Shown here: piece after piece, positions 43,121-55,060 of the stretch
Layout of the letters: each line of letters begins with the position of its first letter
Position numbering within the stretch: position 1 is the stretch's first letter
NCBI GenBank assembly: GCA_015680905.1
Contig: CM027384.1
Coordinates: 71,209,501 to 71,273,500 of the forward strand
DNA length: 64,000 nucleotides
From: Coptis chinensis
Taxonomy: Eukaryota > Streptophyta > Magnoliopsida > Ranunculales > Ranunculaceae
Reading direction: 5' to 3'
Made by a program: the position numbers and the translations under genes
Notes under the pieces: model-generated
Databases searched by the model: none
Seen by the model: the letters and a program-made list of their open reading frames with translations, nothing else
Told to the model about the DNA's origin: nothing

Positions 43121-45024
43121 GGTAGAGAAGCAACTTCACTAGCAATCTTTTCGGCATATCAAGGAGTATTTTTGACAACCTACAAGGTAAGACCTCCTCG
43201 TCCTCCAAACATTCGTTAGATTTGGGTAAGAAAATCTGATCTACTCACTCCAAATTGATAATGCATGATATATAGTCTTAGGGATCTGACTTAAAAAGAC
43301 CTAACAAAAAAAAATGTTAAAAGGAAATGTTCTTATTTTTTGGATTAATTTTGATATTCGGCATCAATGGTAACATCTTCCCTTTTTCTCTGACATAGTT
43401 CTTGTTGATAAATGCTCTGACATAGTTCTTGTTGATAATTTTGATTAATTTGGATTAAATGCTCTGACATAGTTCTTGTTGATAGAATTCTTTATCAAGG
43501 CACCATCATAGTACTTAGTCAGTTTTGTGTACTTTTGCTAGAAGGGAGATTTAAACCCCTAGTAAACTAGAAGTAGAATTTTTAGACTTAGCCCGTGAGA
43601 CTTGAGCTTTATACCTATTCTTTGGAGAGTTCTTACGAAAAATCCGAGTCTTAGTGACTCAACATCTTTCAGTTCTTTATGTCGTTGTAATATAGTCTCA
43701 TTATTTATTGATTTGGTTAATCACGAAGTGACATCAACTGGGGAGATAGCCATTAGGTCTTGTAGTCTATTCGAAACAGAGTATCATACTGATAAGTCAA
43801 GTACCGAACCCATTCAGCCTTTATCCCATCTAGTAGGACCATCATGTTAAACCCTTTTGAGCCTTACAATAAGCCATTTTCTTTCATAAAACCCTTTACC
43901 CTTTACCCAACTCCAGACAAGGAGTATAGCCAAAATATTTATCAGCCATACCCATATGTTTCTGAGAATACGAGGGGCATAAAGAGGAAGAAAGAGCACA
44001 AAAGGAAGATTACAAGGAAATACCAGAGAGATATAATGAAGACCATCATTCTGTTCTAAGTGAAAGAAGCTAGTGGAAAACAAGCATATCCAGTACTAAT
44101 CAAGGGTATACCACTAAGCTAATAAAAAAAAAAAAAAAAATCGAACAGAATGGATGGAAAAGCTAAGACAAAGGAAGAATTTTCTCTGTAATACAGAATT
44201 TGAAGAAATCTTCCAAAGAATGAAGCAAAACCCTTAGTGTTTTTCAGAAACAACCTTAGAATCCTTTTTACCTTTCCTTCATAAACTAATACCCAAGCCA
44301 AGTTACAACCCATGACTTATCACTACAGTATGGTACAAAGTCTAGAATAGGTGAAAGGATGCTAAAGTGAAGGACCCGACACTTCATATGTGATTGACAT
44401 TCTTTCCATGAGACTACTTTTATTCATAAGTCTGTTTTTCAAGGTAGTATGTGGGATGTTCATATGCATTATTCTTTTCCCCACATACATGAGGTAAAAT
44501 AGTAGACCATCTTCCGAGAGAATCTTTTCTGAGAGTATGACCGGTGAGGATTGAAAGTCGAGATTATCTACCTATAGTAAACTAAGGATTCCGTTTCTTG
44601 GATAGGAGAGTATAGGAGATTGACTAAGTACACACATAAGCTTTGATTAAGAATTTTGTTAATTTTTACTATCTCCTATCATAATTTATGAGTCTTTGCA
44701 GCAATGTAGTTAGCAATGGAGACTGTCTGTTGGAGTAAGCACTAAGTGGGTAAGGAATTTCTCTCTATGAAAAATATTATCATTCTTGAACATGTTATTG
44801 ATTGATTTTGTGGGTATATCACCTGAAAACCCTCACGAGACTATAACTCATCCTTTTTGGGGAACTTAAAGGTTTAAAGCCTTGTTGTATATGGTAAATA
44901 CAATCGCAATGCCTGCGAAAATGAGTTAGGATTTTATTTTTGTTATTAGGATGTGATTTTGATCACTTATCTATTTTTTTTATCTTATTTGCTAAGAGAC
45001 TAGCAAAAGGCTAGTTGGGAGTTG
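43121..45024 (+). other. E2 3' non-coding region
   Basis: No gene was found. It contains a conserved block at 43273-43301 (TAGTCTTAGGGATCTGACTT) also found in A2 (8655) and, four times, in E3. It also has a triple direct repeat CTCTGACATAGTTCTTGTTG (43390-43480), an A17 run at 44124, and a purine-rich AGCAAAAGGCTAGTTGGGAG just before the 3' LTR, probably the polypurine tract. Confidence 0.55.
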
Positions 45025-46564
45025 TGATAAGTGCTCAAAAAGTGCTATTTAACCCTCGATTATGCCTCTTGTTTAGCCCTCTTAGTGGACTAATAGTGTT
45101 TGTAAGTTATGTTTTATGATTCTACAGGTAAAAGAGAGAGTTTTGTGGAATATTAGAGAAAAAGGGGTAAAATGGAGCAATTCAGAGCATTAAGGATCGC
45201 ATGGGAAGCCCGTGGACAATCATGGAGAAGGCTAAGGAATTGGAGCTATTAAAGATGCGATTTGGACCTATTTTAAAGTCTATTTGGAAGCTCAAGGCCA
45301 AATGATTCGTTGCTTGGACCAAAGCCCACAAAAGAGGATAGAAGGATTAAGCAGAAGAGATAAAATAGGCTTATGTGTCTGTGACGCATGGATCGAGCGT
45401 CCAGACGCATTGATCGCATCTGAGATGCATGAATAGTGCATCCAGATGCATGGATCGACAATATAGCCAATTTCTTCTCAGTTTTGGAGACAAAGTTGGA
45501 CTCTGAAAGAAGTCTATTTGTATTAAGAAACAAATGACAGTTTAGAATGCTTCTAGAGCTCATTGTAACCTCTATAAATAGAGGACCTAAGTGCCTCATG
45601 TAATTTGCCAATTCACTTATACTCTTGTCTCCAGAACTTGAGGCAGAGAGAGATTAATAATAAAATATCGGTTTTAACTAGCTGAGTCTTAATAAATTAG
45701 TCTTTCTAGTCTTATGTTCTTCGACTCTTCTTCTTCTCGTTCTTCCTTCGCTATGGAAGGCTAATCTTCTCCTTCAAGGGAGGAGATGAAGCCAGTGCTT
45801 AAGGTTTAATGATTCTTCTGGTTCATGGTGTTCTTCAATCAGGTTAGTTCTTTATGTTTTTAGTTATTAGTTTCATTGCCCAGACCAGGGGATGGAAGTA
45901 TAGATTAAAGTTTTTATTTATTGCAATCGAATATCATGTTAGTTTAGGGCTTTATTTATTGCAATTGAATATTTGCTAGTAATATGCTTTTATTTATTGC
46001 AATTGAATATAATGCTATAATAGGGTTTTATTTATTGTAATTGAATATTATACTATTATTCTCTACTATTTATTCCGTGTGTTTGCCTTAGATGGTGATT
46101 CATTAAATAACTACCCAAGCTCACATAAAAGGAAAGAAGATACTAGTAATATGAATATAGGAACAACCTTAAGTTGAATTATTCGTTAACGATGCTTCGT
46201 TCAAGAGGGCATCGGCACTCGCTCGATTGTCTAATTGTAGTCTACTTGTGAGAACAACTATGAAGCAAAAGGTCATTGAATCAAAAGTATTGGTGGATTC
46301 TAATCTCTTGAATTCCCTCTCTTATAAATTCTTAATAGTTATTTTAGTTTAGTTTAGCATTAGAATCTATAATGTCTATAATTATAGTTTTTAATCCTTC
46401 AAACCCCCTTTCCATTCTTGTCCTTCATATAAACATACACTTAAAAGTGGAATGATATCCTATTTATTCTTTACTCATTGAGGGATAATTAGGTTTTGAT
46501 ACGCTTCTATATATTTTTGTTCAACGACTATATACCATCTCACACACAAAAAGAGGCATTGTCA
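45025..46564 (+). repeat. E2 3' LTR
   Basis: A complete LTR of 1540 bases, TGATAAGTGC to GCATTGTCA, with TATA box at 45572 and the same minisatellite as the 5' copy (45900-46060). It serves as the empty-site reference for the transposon at 34737-39540. Confidence 0.92.
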
Positions 46565-46639
46565 ATATTACTATTGGAAACTCTTTGTTTTGGTATCTTG
46601 TGGTCAATAAAATCTAATTGGTTCTATTTTGAATTTCAG

Positions 46640-48313
46640 ATCAGTTGATACTACTCTTTTGAGTATGTCTGATATAGACTTAATACATTCTCAAAAGGAG
46701 GTGGACTTTAAACAAACCTCTGAAGGCGACGCAGAAATGTCCGACGAAGAAGATTATGATGTATTTGAGCTTGGGAACCCATTTGAGGCCCTGCCTGTTG
46801 TTCCAGATGTGCACCATGATCTTGGCAAAATGAACGTCCAATGTCAGTCTTGCTCTACCCTCCATTGGAGAGCTAAGCAATTGACCAGGTCTACCAAGAA
46901 GAAGCCTTTATTTGGGCCATGTTATCTACAAGGAAAAATAAAAGTCCCTTGCCTTCGACCTTTACCCCAACCCCTTGAATCACTATTCGAAGGTGGTGAT
47001 TGGCTAGCAAAAGATTTCCGTAAAAACATTCGAGGGTACAACGCATGCAATGCCTTTACAAGCCTGGGTGTTAAAGCAAATGATCGTGTCCTCAGAGGCC
47101 GTGGTCCAAAATCATTTACTATTTATGGAGAATTGTGCCATAAAATTAGATCACTATTACCAAATGGTGATGCTGACCCGAAATACACCCAACTATACAT
47201 TTACGATACAATTGCCACTCTAGAATATAGAAGGCAACGCAATCCACATTTGTTAACAGAGGTGTTAAGTATTATTCAGGGGGTGCTTATTTAAGCGAAT
47301 GCATGGTCCAAGTTTTTTAAAAATGCAAATGACATCCTAAGGTCAAATGCAACTGCAGACAATAATATTTTAGCATACATACAATATACGCCTGGTACTG
47401 ATTGACGTCGGTACAATCTTCCATCGACTTCTGAAATTATCGTTGTGTTGCCTGGGGATGAAAGTAAATGTGATATGTTACGAGACATCATTCTACATTA
47501 TAAAGAAGGTGGACTGGAAAGGATAAGTGAGTGTCACCCAGCATATTCACCTCTACATTATGTGCTACTTTTCCCTAGAGGAGACCTTGGTTGGGCACCA
47601 AATCTGCGTCAATGGGATATTGCTAACAATTGTCCAGGTGAAGCCCATTTGACTCAAGTACAATATTATGCTTATCATTTATTCGATCGGCCCACAAAAT
47701 ACTCATCTATTTTAAGGGGAGATTATCTATTTCAACAGTGGATAGTGGATGCCTGGGCTGCAACTGAATAAAACCGTTTGTGTTATGTTCGGATGAACCA
47801 AGATAACATTCATGCGGATTTGTGTATGGAAGGATTGCCTCTCGAAGATATCAGCCTGCATTACATTCTCCCGTCGAGTCATACAGGGAGCCTAAGACAA
47901 ATGTACAAAATTTACCAGGACTCCATGGCCATAACGCGTTATAATAAACATCCGGATGTGTTTCTTATTGCTATGGCAAACCCAAAATGGCTAGAGATTA
48001 GAAGAGCACTCAAGCAGCACCAAACTGCTTCGGACCATCCTGAAGTGGTCGCACATGTATTTAAGTTGAAAAGGAAAGCCATTATGGAAGAAATACAGAG
48101 AAATGGTGTGTTCGGCGAAGCAGTTGCACATGTATATACAATTGAATTCCAGAAACGAGGTCTTCCACACATGCATGCCCTCATCTTTCTCAAATAGCCT
48201 GATAAGGTACGCAACGCAAAACAGGTGGATAAGATAGTGTGCGCAAAATTCCCCGACCCTGTCTCCCAACCAAAACTTTTTGAAACTGTAAAGAGGTGTG
48301 TAGTGGCCCATTA
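46640..48313 (+). pseudogene. Helitron Rep/helicase, N-terminal and HUH Rep portion
   Basis: The protein would nick and join DNA ends in rolling-circle transposition. The Helitron-like N domain is seen in CQSCSTLHWRAKQ, then FRKNIRGYNACNAFTSLGVK and FTIYGELCHKIRSLLPNGDA with QLYIYDT. The Rep part follows: PLHYVLLFPRGDLGW, MNQDNIHADL, HPDVFLIAMANPKWLEI, and the HUH motif in QKRGLPHMHALIFL at about 48150-48190. All pieces lie in one frame with four in-frame stops (near 47293, 47402, 47769 and 48196), so it decayed mainly by point mutation. The catalytic tyrosines lie beyond 48313, where E4 inserted. Confidence 0.88.
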
Positions 48314-48751
48314 TGTGATACGGGACTTAGACAAAGACAAAGGGGGAAGGCAGTGTAACAAGGAAGGTCGGGAAGTACAGGATCATGTCTGCAAAACCCT
48401 AGAGAGTGGATGTGGCATAAGTACTAGCGTGGGATGAAGGGAATGGGAACGGTCTGGATAGGTGTGACCCAAAAGAGGAGTAACGACTGAGTCAGCGAGA
48501 CAAGAGAGGGAAGCAGCTTAATACGCTACCCTGGGGAGCTGGGGATTCGAGCCGCAGAACCCTAAGAGGCAGACGTGGCCGTGGTATGGCAAAGAGGAGA
48601 GTCGTCAGATGAGGAGACAGATGGACGGTACATAGAGGAAGGGGGAAGGGTATAAAAAGAAGGAGAGGAAGAGAGAAAAAGAGGCCACATTTGAGAAAGA
48701 GAGGAAAAAGGAGAGAGAAGGAGAACTAGGAAGAGATTTTAGGTTCATACA
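48314..48751 (+). repeat. E4 5' LTR
   Basis: It starts TGTGATACGGG, where Helitron coding similarity stops, and ends TTCATACA two bases before the primer site. A TATAAAAAG box is at 48651, about 100 bases from the LTR end. The second LTR is out of the window, so the left border rests on the Helitron break and the TG start. Confidence 0.65.
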
Positions 48752-48753
48752 TT

Positions 48754-48771
48754 TGGCGCCGTCTGTGGGGA
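48754..48771 (+). promoter_or_regulatory. E4 primer-binding site
   Basis: TGGCGCCGTCTGTGGGGA, the usual form in Tat/Retand elements, directly after the 5' LTR. Confidence 0.85.
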
Positions 48772-48797
48772 GGAAGAACAAAAGCAAAGTAGGAATG

Positions 48798-50075
48798 GCA
48801 CCTAAGAAACGGGTAGGCAGACCGAAGAGAGTGGCGGTGCAGGAACCGACACCAGAGGCGATGATTGATGAAGAAGGAGGCATGAGAGAGGATCCGAAAG
48901 CAGAAGAGACGCAACTCATGAGAGAAGAGATAGGGAGGTTTAGAGAGGAGAATGAAGGGTTGAGAAGAGAGAGAGAACGAGAAAAGGAAGGCGCAGGCGG
49001 AGAGGCAAGTGATAGCTCTGAAGAGGAGGAGGATGAGCCGAACCTCATTGAGAACTCGGTGACCGGCTTGACAATCAAGCAGGTGCAAGAGATGATAGAC
49101 AAGGATAGGGAAGCGAACCAGCAGAAGGCTAAGAGTTGGGGAGGAGCAGCTAGTCAGGTGGTGGCGGGGCTAAACCACAATCTATTAGCAGACGTCATCT
49201 GGATGTCGGAGGTCCCAAAGCATTTTAATGAGCCTAGATTCGAGAGATACGATGGTAAAGGGGACCCAGCATATCACATCCATCATTTCCGGCAACAGAA
49301 GCCACTGTGGCAAGAATCAAGATATGATGGGCTGAGATGCATGATGTTCCCGACCAGTTTAAAAGGAGGGTCGTTGGACTGGTATTATCGGTTGCCAACA
49401 GGGAGCATAAAGAATTTCCAAGAGTTGGAACAAGCATTTGTAGATCATTTCATACACCAGAAGAAGCGTGCGGTGGACATCGCAGCCTTGTTCAATGTGA
49501 GACAGAGGTCAACGGAGTCAGTAAGGGAATATTTGTGTCGGTTCAAAGCTGAGACATTGAAGGTCGAGAATCTAGATGAGAGAACCGCGGTGATCGTGTT
49601 TGAGCGAGGGTTGTGGCCAGGAACGGGAGTGCATTAGTCAGTAGCGAAGAACGAGATTACAACCTTGTATAAGCTATATCCGGGGGTAGAGAAATACATC
49701 AGGTATGAAGACACCTTACAAAAGGAGTCTAAGAGATCAGGGAAAGCTGTTTTATCGTTGGAGAAAGACAGAGAGGATCGAAGGGAAGGGACGTCTGAAA
49801 GAGAAAGTGGGGTGTACCGCCACCACCCTCTGAGGGAGGAAAGAGCCCGAGAAGTGGCTCGAAGGGAGAACAGAGAAAGGAAGTCATACCGGGAGATAGA
49901 GGTGACATCATTGAATAGACCGTTGAGAGAAATATTGTCATTGATTAAAAACCTGCAGGGGTACGAAGGGCTGCGGAACACACCAATAGAGTTATCGGAT
50001 AAACCCTTCTGCGCATACCACCAGATGAGAAACCATGAGACGGACGACTGTTATGCGCTAAAGTGGATGGTTTAG
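48798..50075 (+). pseudogene. E4 Gag region
   Basis: The likely start is the ATG at 48798 (MAPKKRVGRPKR). The upstream in-frame ATG at 48753 overlaps the primer site and is less likely. There is a basic N-terminus, an acidic/coiled middle (MREEIGRFREENEGLRRERE), then the Gag core with FNEPRFERYDGKGDPAYHI and GGSLDWYYRLPTGSI, followed by HQKKRAVDIAALFNVRQ. The C-terminal part at 49665-50075 ends with CAYHQMRNHETDDCYALK, a zinc-finger-like cluster found in Tat-clade Gag. It is broken in about one place. Confidence 0.82.
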
Positions 50076-50078
50076 AGA

Positions 50079-50825
50079 TTGGTGGAAAAGGGTAAGATGA
50101 GAGAGTTTGTGAGGGATGCACAGAATGAGGAACGTCGGCCGCGACAGGATCAGATATTCGGAACTATTCATGTGATTTTCAGTGGGGAGGTGCTAAGTCA
50201 TAATACCTACAGAGATCGGGTAAGGAGGACCGCGAGCATCCAGCAGATCCACGAGGGGACTGATATACCGAGACCAAGGATAGGGTCAGCAGAGGACAGG
50301 GACAAGATCATATTCAGCAAGGCGGATTTGCGGGCAGTAGACTCTTCCCATGAGGATGCGTTGGTCATCACGGTGGCGATGGGCAATTAACTGGTGAAGA
50401 GAGTGCTGATCGATTGTGGTAGCGCGGTGGATTTGTTGTTCAAAGGAGTGTTGGAAGAAATGGGAGTGGATCCGAAGCAGTTGAGGCCTCCGCGAACTAA
50501 TTTATACGGATTCAATGGAAGCATGACAGAGCCTATAGGAGAATTCTTTTTGCCGGTAACCACGGGTCCGGTGACAGTATTCGCGCGGTTCATGGTGGTA
50601 GATTCCGCATCACAATACAACGCGATCTTAGGGAGGCGGTGGATCCATGAGATGAAGGTCGTCCCATCCACATACTATCAAGTGATAAGGTTCCCTACTC
50701 CGATGGGCACATATGAAGTCTACGGGGATCAGGTGACGGCCAAGAACAGTCATAGGGGTACAGTGAAACGATTGGTCCACAAGACAGAAGAAGAAAGTTC
50801 CCACCCTAGGAAGAGGCAAGCATAG
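50079..50825 (+). pseudogene. E4 aspartic protease region
   Basis: It has IIFSKADLRAVDSSHEDALVI, then LIDCGSAVDLLFKGVLEEMG with the retropepsin-like active site, LYGFNGSMTEPIGEFFLPV, and ILGRRWIHEMKVVPSTYYQV. The same series is found in E1 (26501-25764), which makes the family call firm. Confidence 0.82.
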
Positions 50826-52765
50826 CAATTACAATGTGTCCCCGCAGGGAGAAAGTTGGAGCCAGCGGAGGGACTGAAAACACTAGATGAGCTCGAAGTG
50901 GTGAATATTGGAGACGGGGAAGAAGAAAGGTTCACGTCGATAGGATCCAGTCTGTCAGAGGACTGGAAGAGTACATTGATACAATTCTTGTCAGAAATAG
51001 AGATGTGTTTGCGTGGACTATTGAGGATATAACGGGATTAGACACAGAATTTGCATGTCATAGGTTACACATGAGGGAAGATGCCAAGCTAGTAAGGCAA
51101 AAGATGTGAAGCGTTAGACCGAAGTACACAGAGGGCATTCACAAAGAGGTAGCGCGGTTGAAGGGAGCTGGAATAATTTAGGAAAAGGAATTCACCGAGT
51201 GGTTATCCAATATGGTCGCAGTACCGAAAAAAAATGGCAAAGTATGTATGTGCGTAGATTTCATGGATGTGAATACAGAGTGTCCGAAGAATAGTTATCC
51301 CATGCCATGAGTAGATGAGTTGGTGGATAGGATGACAGGGTACAAAATATTCTCTTTCATGGACGCGTCTATGGGGTATAACCAGGTCGCGATGTATAGG
51401 CCGGATCAGGAGAAAACATCATTTGTGGTAGAAGGTGGCACGTACTGCTATACAAGGATGCCATTTGGGCTAAAGAATGCTGGAGCCACTTTCCAAAGAT
51501 TGGGAGAGAAAATGTTTGAAAGCAAGATTCGGAAGGGAATTGAGATATACATAGATGACATGGTGGAAAAAAGCATGTCCGAGGAGGAGCATTTAGAGGG
51601 CTTACGGGAGACATTTGGGATACTGCGAAAGTACAATTTGAAGTTAAACCCAGAGAAGTGCACCTTCGGAGTGACCAAGGGAAAGTTCTTGGGTTACATC
51701 GTGACCCATCCGGGAATTGAGGCCAATCCGAAGCAGATAAGAGCCTTGATAGAAATGCCTTCACCGCAGAACGTCAAGGAGGTGCAGTGGTTAGCTGGAA
51801 GGGTGGCGGCTTTGAACAGATTCATTTCCAAGTCATCCGATAAATGCAGGCCACTGTATCGATTATTGAGAAGTACCATAGATTTCTCGTGGACCGCGGC
51901 ATGTGAGGAGGCATTTCAAGAGTTGAAGGGGTATTTGGGCAAGGCGCCTTTATTGTCTCGGCTCGAGGAGGGGGAGAAGTTGTACTTGTATTTGGGGGCC
52001 ACCGAGTATGCAATAAGTTTAGTGCTGGTCCATCTAGTAGAGAGGGTGGAGAAACCGGTGTATTTTCAAAGCAAAACACTACTGGATGCAGAGACACGGT
52101 ATAGTAGGATCGAGAGGTATGCCCTGGCATTGATCTTCTCGGCTCTCAAGCTGAAGCCCTACTTAGAGTCGCACTCCGTGGTGGTGGTGACGAACTTGGC
52201 TCTCAAACAAGCTTTAAGGACTGAAAAATCAGGAAGAATGCTGAAATGGCCAGTGATGCTTAGCGCGTTCGAGATACAATATCAGGTAAGGACCGCGGAG
52301 AAGGTGGAGGCAAAGTTTTTGGCCGAGTTCCCCGCCGAGGATCCCACTTGGGGAGAAGAGATGGTTATGGAACCAGAGAGGGAGGGGGAGTCCGACTTAC
52401 TGGACCCTTGGGACAAGAGGAATGGATGGAGGGTATTTGCAGACGGGTCTGCCACTGACACATGCAGCGACATAGGGGTTGTGTTGGTTACACCTGATAA
52501 CAACAGAATAGAACATACAATGAAGTTAGGATTCGCAGCATCCAGTAACGAAGCAGAGTGTGAGGCAGTGATAGCAAGACTGAGAATGGCCGAAGATCTG
52601 GGTGTAAAGGAACTGACCGTGTATTCAGACTCGAATCTCGTGGTGTGTCAAGCTAATGGATGGTTCGCTGCTCGATGTCCGCGAATAGCAAAGTATTTGA
52701 AGGTGGTGCGCGAGAGATCTAGCAAATTTGTGAACCTCCAATTTGTACATCTGGGGTCGCGGTGA
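50826..52765 (+). pseudogene. E4 reverse transcriptase, RNase H and second RNase H region
   Basis: A 481-residue open stretch (51320-52765) holds most of it. Reverse transcriptase has FSFMDASMGYNQVAMY, RMPFGLKNAGATFQRL, the catalytic box EIYIDDMVEKS and LKLNPEKCTFGV. The linked RNase H contains LYLYLGATEYAISLVLV, FQSKTLLDAETRYSRIE and YLESHSVVVVTNL. The second RNase H starts at about 52430 (VFADGSATDTCSDIGVVLV, then ASSNEAECEAVIARL and VYSDSNLVV). The first motifs of reverse transcriptase lie upstream at 51000-51320. It is broken in about three places overall. Confidence 0.85.
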
Positions 52766-53042
52766 GAATAGACATGCGCATGCACTAACGTATGTTGTGG
52801 CAGCCATGCCCAGGTCAGAGGAAAGGACGATACGGGTAGGGATATTGGACAAGTCGAGCACGGAAAAAGTGGTAGAGGTGTGTCAGTTCATGGAAGAAGA
52901 AGGGGGATGGATGGAGCCCATCAGATATTACTTGGAGGGAAAGGAGGTTTTGGACAAGAAGAAAAAGAGAAGGTTGGAATAGACGTCCCAGCGGTATATG
53001 CTGGTGGAAGGGGAATTATACTGAAAGAACTTCAATGGACCC

Positions 53043-54138
53043 TTGTTAAAATGTCTGGGGTCACGGTTGGCATCTGAGGTGATGGCAGAATTGCATGAAG
53101 GGAACTGTGGGAACCATTCGGCAGGAAGGACTACCGCGCTCCGACTTTTGATACAAGGCTACTTTTGGCCACATATGAAGAGGGACGCGGTGGACTTCGC
53201 AAAGAAATGTGACAAGTGTCAAAGATTCTCACAGCTGATATTCACACCCACGGAACCTCTGCATAATGTCTCGAGTTCGTGGCCTTTTGCAATGTGGGCT
53301 ATGGATATTGTGGGACCATTGCCCATGGCCAGCGACAAAAGGAGGTATATGCTAGCAGCCACAGACTATTTTACTAAGTGGATAGAGGTCGTGCCTTTGC
53401 AGCAAGTCAAGGAAACATAGATGATTAAATTTCTGTGGGAAAACATCATGTCGGTTTGGTTTGCCGTACGCCATCATTGTAGACAATGGGACACAGTTCA
53501 CGGGAGCTAAGGTGACGGCGTTTCTACAAGCATACAAGGTGAAACAAGGATTCTCTGCCCCCTACAACCCCGAGGGCAACGGCCAGGCGGAATCTTCTAA
53601 CAAAACGATAATGAACAATCTAAAAAGGAAGTTAGAAGATAACAAGGGTGTGTGGGCTGACGAGTTGAACCATGTGCTCTGGGCTTACCAAACCACACCG
53701 CAGACAAGCACCAAGGAGACTCCCTTCGCCTTAGTATACGGCATCGAGGCCATAATTCCTACGAAAATGGTGGCGCCCACTATGCGAACCAAGGCTGTGG
53801 AGGAAGGGTCGAATTGGCGCATATTAGCAGGTGACTTGAATCTGGCAGAAGAGAAAAGAGACTCAGCTCGCATCCGATTGGAAGAGTATCACAGAAGGCT
53901 GCAAAGGCAATACAACAAAAGGGCCCGACCACGGCGTTTCAAGATTGGAGAGTTGGTGCTACGCCGAGTAACTCCGAGTACAAAAGAAGAGAGGGATGGG
54001 AAGTTGGGTCCTAACTGGGAGGGGCCATACACCGTGGTGGAAGTGGGAGGTTCAGGTACCTATAGGTTGTAGACCATGAAGGGTAAATTGATAGACAAGC
54101 CTTGGAACATAAGAATGTTGAAAAAGTTCTACAACTGA
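53043..54138 (+). pseudogene. E4 integrase region
   Basis: The zinc-binding domain is at 53076-53230 (ELHEGNCGNHSAGRTTAL, GYFWPHM, KKCDKCQRF). The core has FAMWAMDIVGPLP, then IIVDNGTQFTGAKV and PYNPEGNGQAESSNKTIM, which carry the D, D, E triad positions. The C-terminal domain has FKIGELVLRRVTP and GPNWEGPYTVVEVGGSGTYRL, with the tail running to about 54138. It is broken in about two places. Confidence 0.85.
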
Positions 54139-54330
54139 ATGTAATGTAGTCCTGTGCAATGTAAGGAAGTCTAGAGCAGAGGACTAAAGTTGTATGTAAA
54201 TGTATAAAATCGCAGCACTTTTGTGAATGAAAATGTGTTTCTTATGTGTATTGTTTAAAGAAGAATATAAACTGTGAATCTGAGATGCAAGAGATACATG
54301 GGGTAAGGAGAGTTGCCCTAACAGGCTTGA
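54139..54330 (+). other. E4 post-integrase spacer
   Basis: AT-rich non-coding DNA between the end of integrase and the tandem array. It has a possible polyadenylation context (AATGTATAAAAT near 54198). Nothing else was seen. Confidence 0.35.
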
Positions 54331-55060
54331 AAGCCTAATCGAGCCCACGGAGTGGGATGAGCCCTCCGCAAATCAGAGATGCAAGAGAAAGGTGGGGCAA
54401 AGAGAGTGACCCCAAAACCTGGTCGAGCCCGCGGAGTGGGATGAGCCCTCCACAGATCCGAGATGCAAGAGATACATGGGGCAAGGAGAATGGTCCTAAT
54501 AGACTTGAGAGCCTGATCGAGCCCGCGAAACATAGATGCAAGAGAAAGGTGGGGCAAAGAGAGTGGCCCTAAAGCCTAGTCGAGCCCGCATAGTGGAATG
54601 AGCCCTCCACGGATCCGAGATGCGAGAGACACATGGGGTAAGGCGAGTGGCCCCAACAGATGCGAGAGTCTGGTCGGGCCCGCAGAGTGGGATGAGCCCT
54701 CCGTGGATCATAAATGCAAGAGAAAGGTGAGGCAAAGAGAGTGGCCCCAAGGCCTGGTCGAGCCTGCGCAGAGTGGAATGAGCCCTCCACGGACCGAGAC
54801 ATGCGAAAGATACATGGGGCAAAGAGAGTGGCCCCAGAGTGGGATGAGCCCTCCGTGGATCATAAATGCAAGAGAAAGAGAGAGATCGTGGCCCCGGAGT
54901 AGGAATGAGCCCCGCGGATCAGAGATGCAAAAAAGAGATAGGAGGGGCAAAGAGAATTGCCCCAAAGCCTCCTCAAGAGCTGGATCGAGCCAGCTGAGTA
55001 GAATGAGCCCTCCCCGGATCACGAGATGCAAGAGATAGGAGGGCAAAAGAGATACAAGGG
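54331..55060. repeat. E4 3' tandem array, composite unit of about 120 bp
   Basis: About six or seven copies of a G-rich unit. Each has a gAGTGGGATGAGCCCTCC block, then GATCAGAGATGCAAGAGA, then either GGTGGGGCAAAGAGAGTG or ATACATGGGGCAAGGAGA, then a CCTGGTCGAGCCCGC block. The two alternating forms make a higher-order unit of about 240 bases. The array produces apparent open frames on both strands, which I treat as by-products of the repeat. Confidence 0.85.

Larger units (their letters stand above)
33200..46564 (+). mobile_element. E2: gag-pro-only Ty3/gypsy element (Athila lineage) with target duplication
   Basis: Both LTRs run from TGATAAGTGC to GCATTGTCA. The flanking 5-bp duplication ATATT is perfect (33195-33199 and 46565-46569). 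The primer site TGGCGCCGCTGC is at 39579. The internal part carries Gag (about 40170-41422) and protease (41751-42560), then a coiled coil and a zinc-knuckle-like segment (to 43120). There is no reverse transcriptase or integrase. The first ~115 LTR bases differ at three places, so it is much younger than A2. It has about four breaks in the coding part. The 5' LTR is split by the DNA transposon at 34737-39540. Confidence 0.85.
33182..46639 (+). other. Helitron intron enlarged by E2
   Basis: The donor GTAAGTCTG is at 33182 and the acceptor TTTCAG is at 46639 (or 46644, by analogy with the preceding intron). Without E2 and one copy of its target duplication the intron would be about 88 bases. 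The paralogous intron between exons b and c is 92 bases (32621-32712) with similar sequence at both ends. Confidence 0.7.
31640..48313 (+). mobile_element. Helitron (rolling-circle DNA transposon), 5' part, plus strand
   Basis: Three linked observations support this: N-terminal exon modules at about 31920-33181, a Rep/helicase N-terminal region starting at 46640-46645, and an HUH-endonuclease block ending just before 48313. E2 occupies one intron. The Rep coding region then stops where the LTR of E4 begins at 48314. The helicase half, the Rep tyrosines and the CTRR-type 3' end are not in the window; they may lie to the right of E4. Several in-frame stops show it is inactive. Confidence 0.85.

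Noticed and set aside
48605-49102. Minus-strand frames rich in Ser and Leu opposite E4 Gag
   Set aside because: They are the complement of the Glu/Arg-rich purine-biased Gag sequence.
54318-55046. Proteins encoded by overlapping frames on both strands
   Set aside because: The frames arise from a tandem repeat whose unit is close to a multiple of three. They show no start context, domain or conservation.
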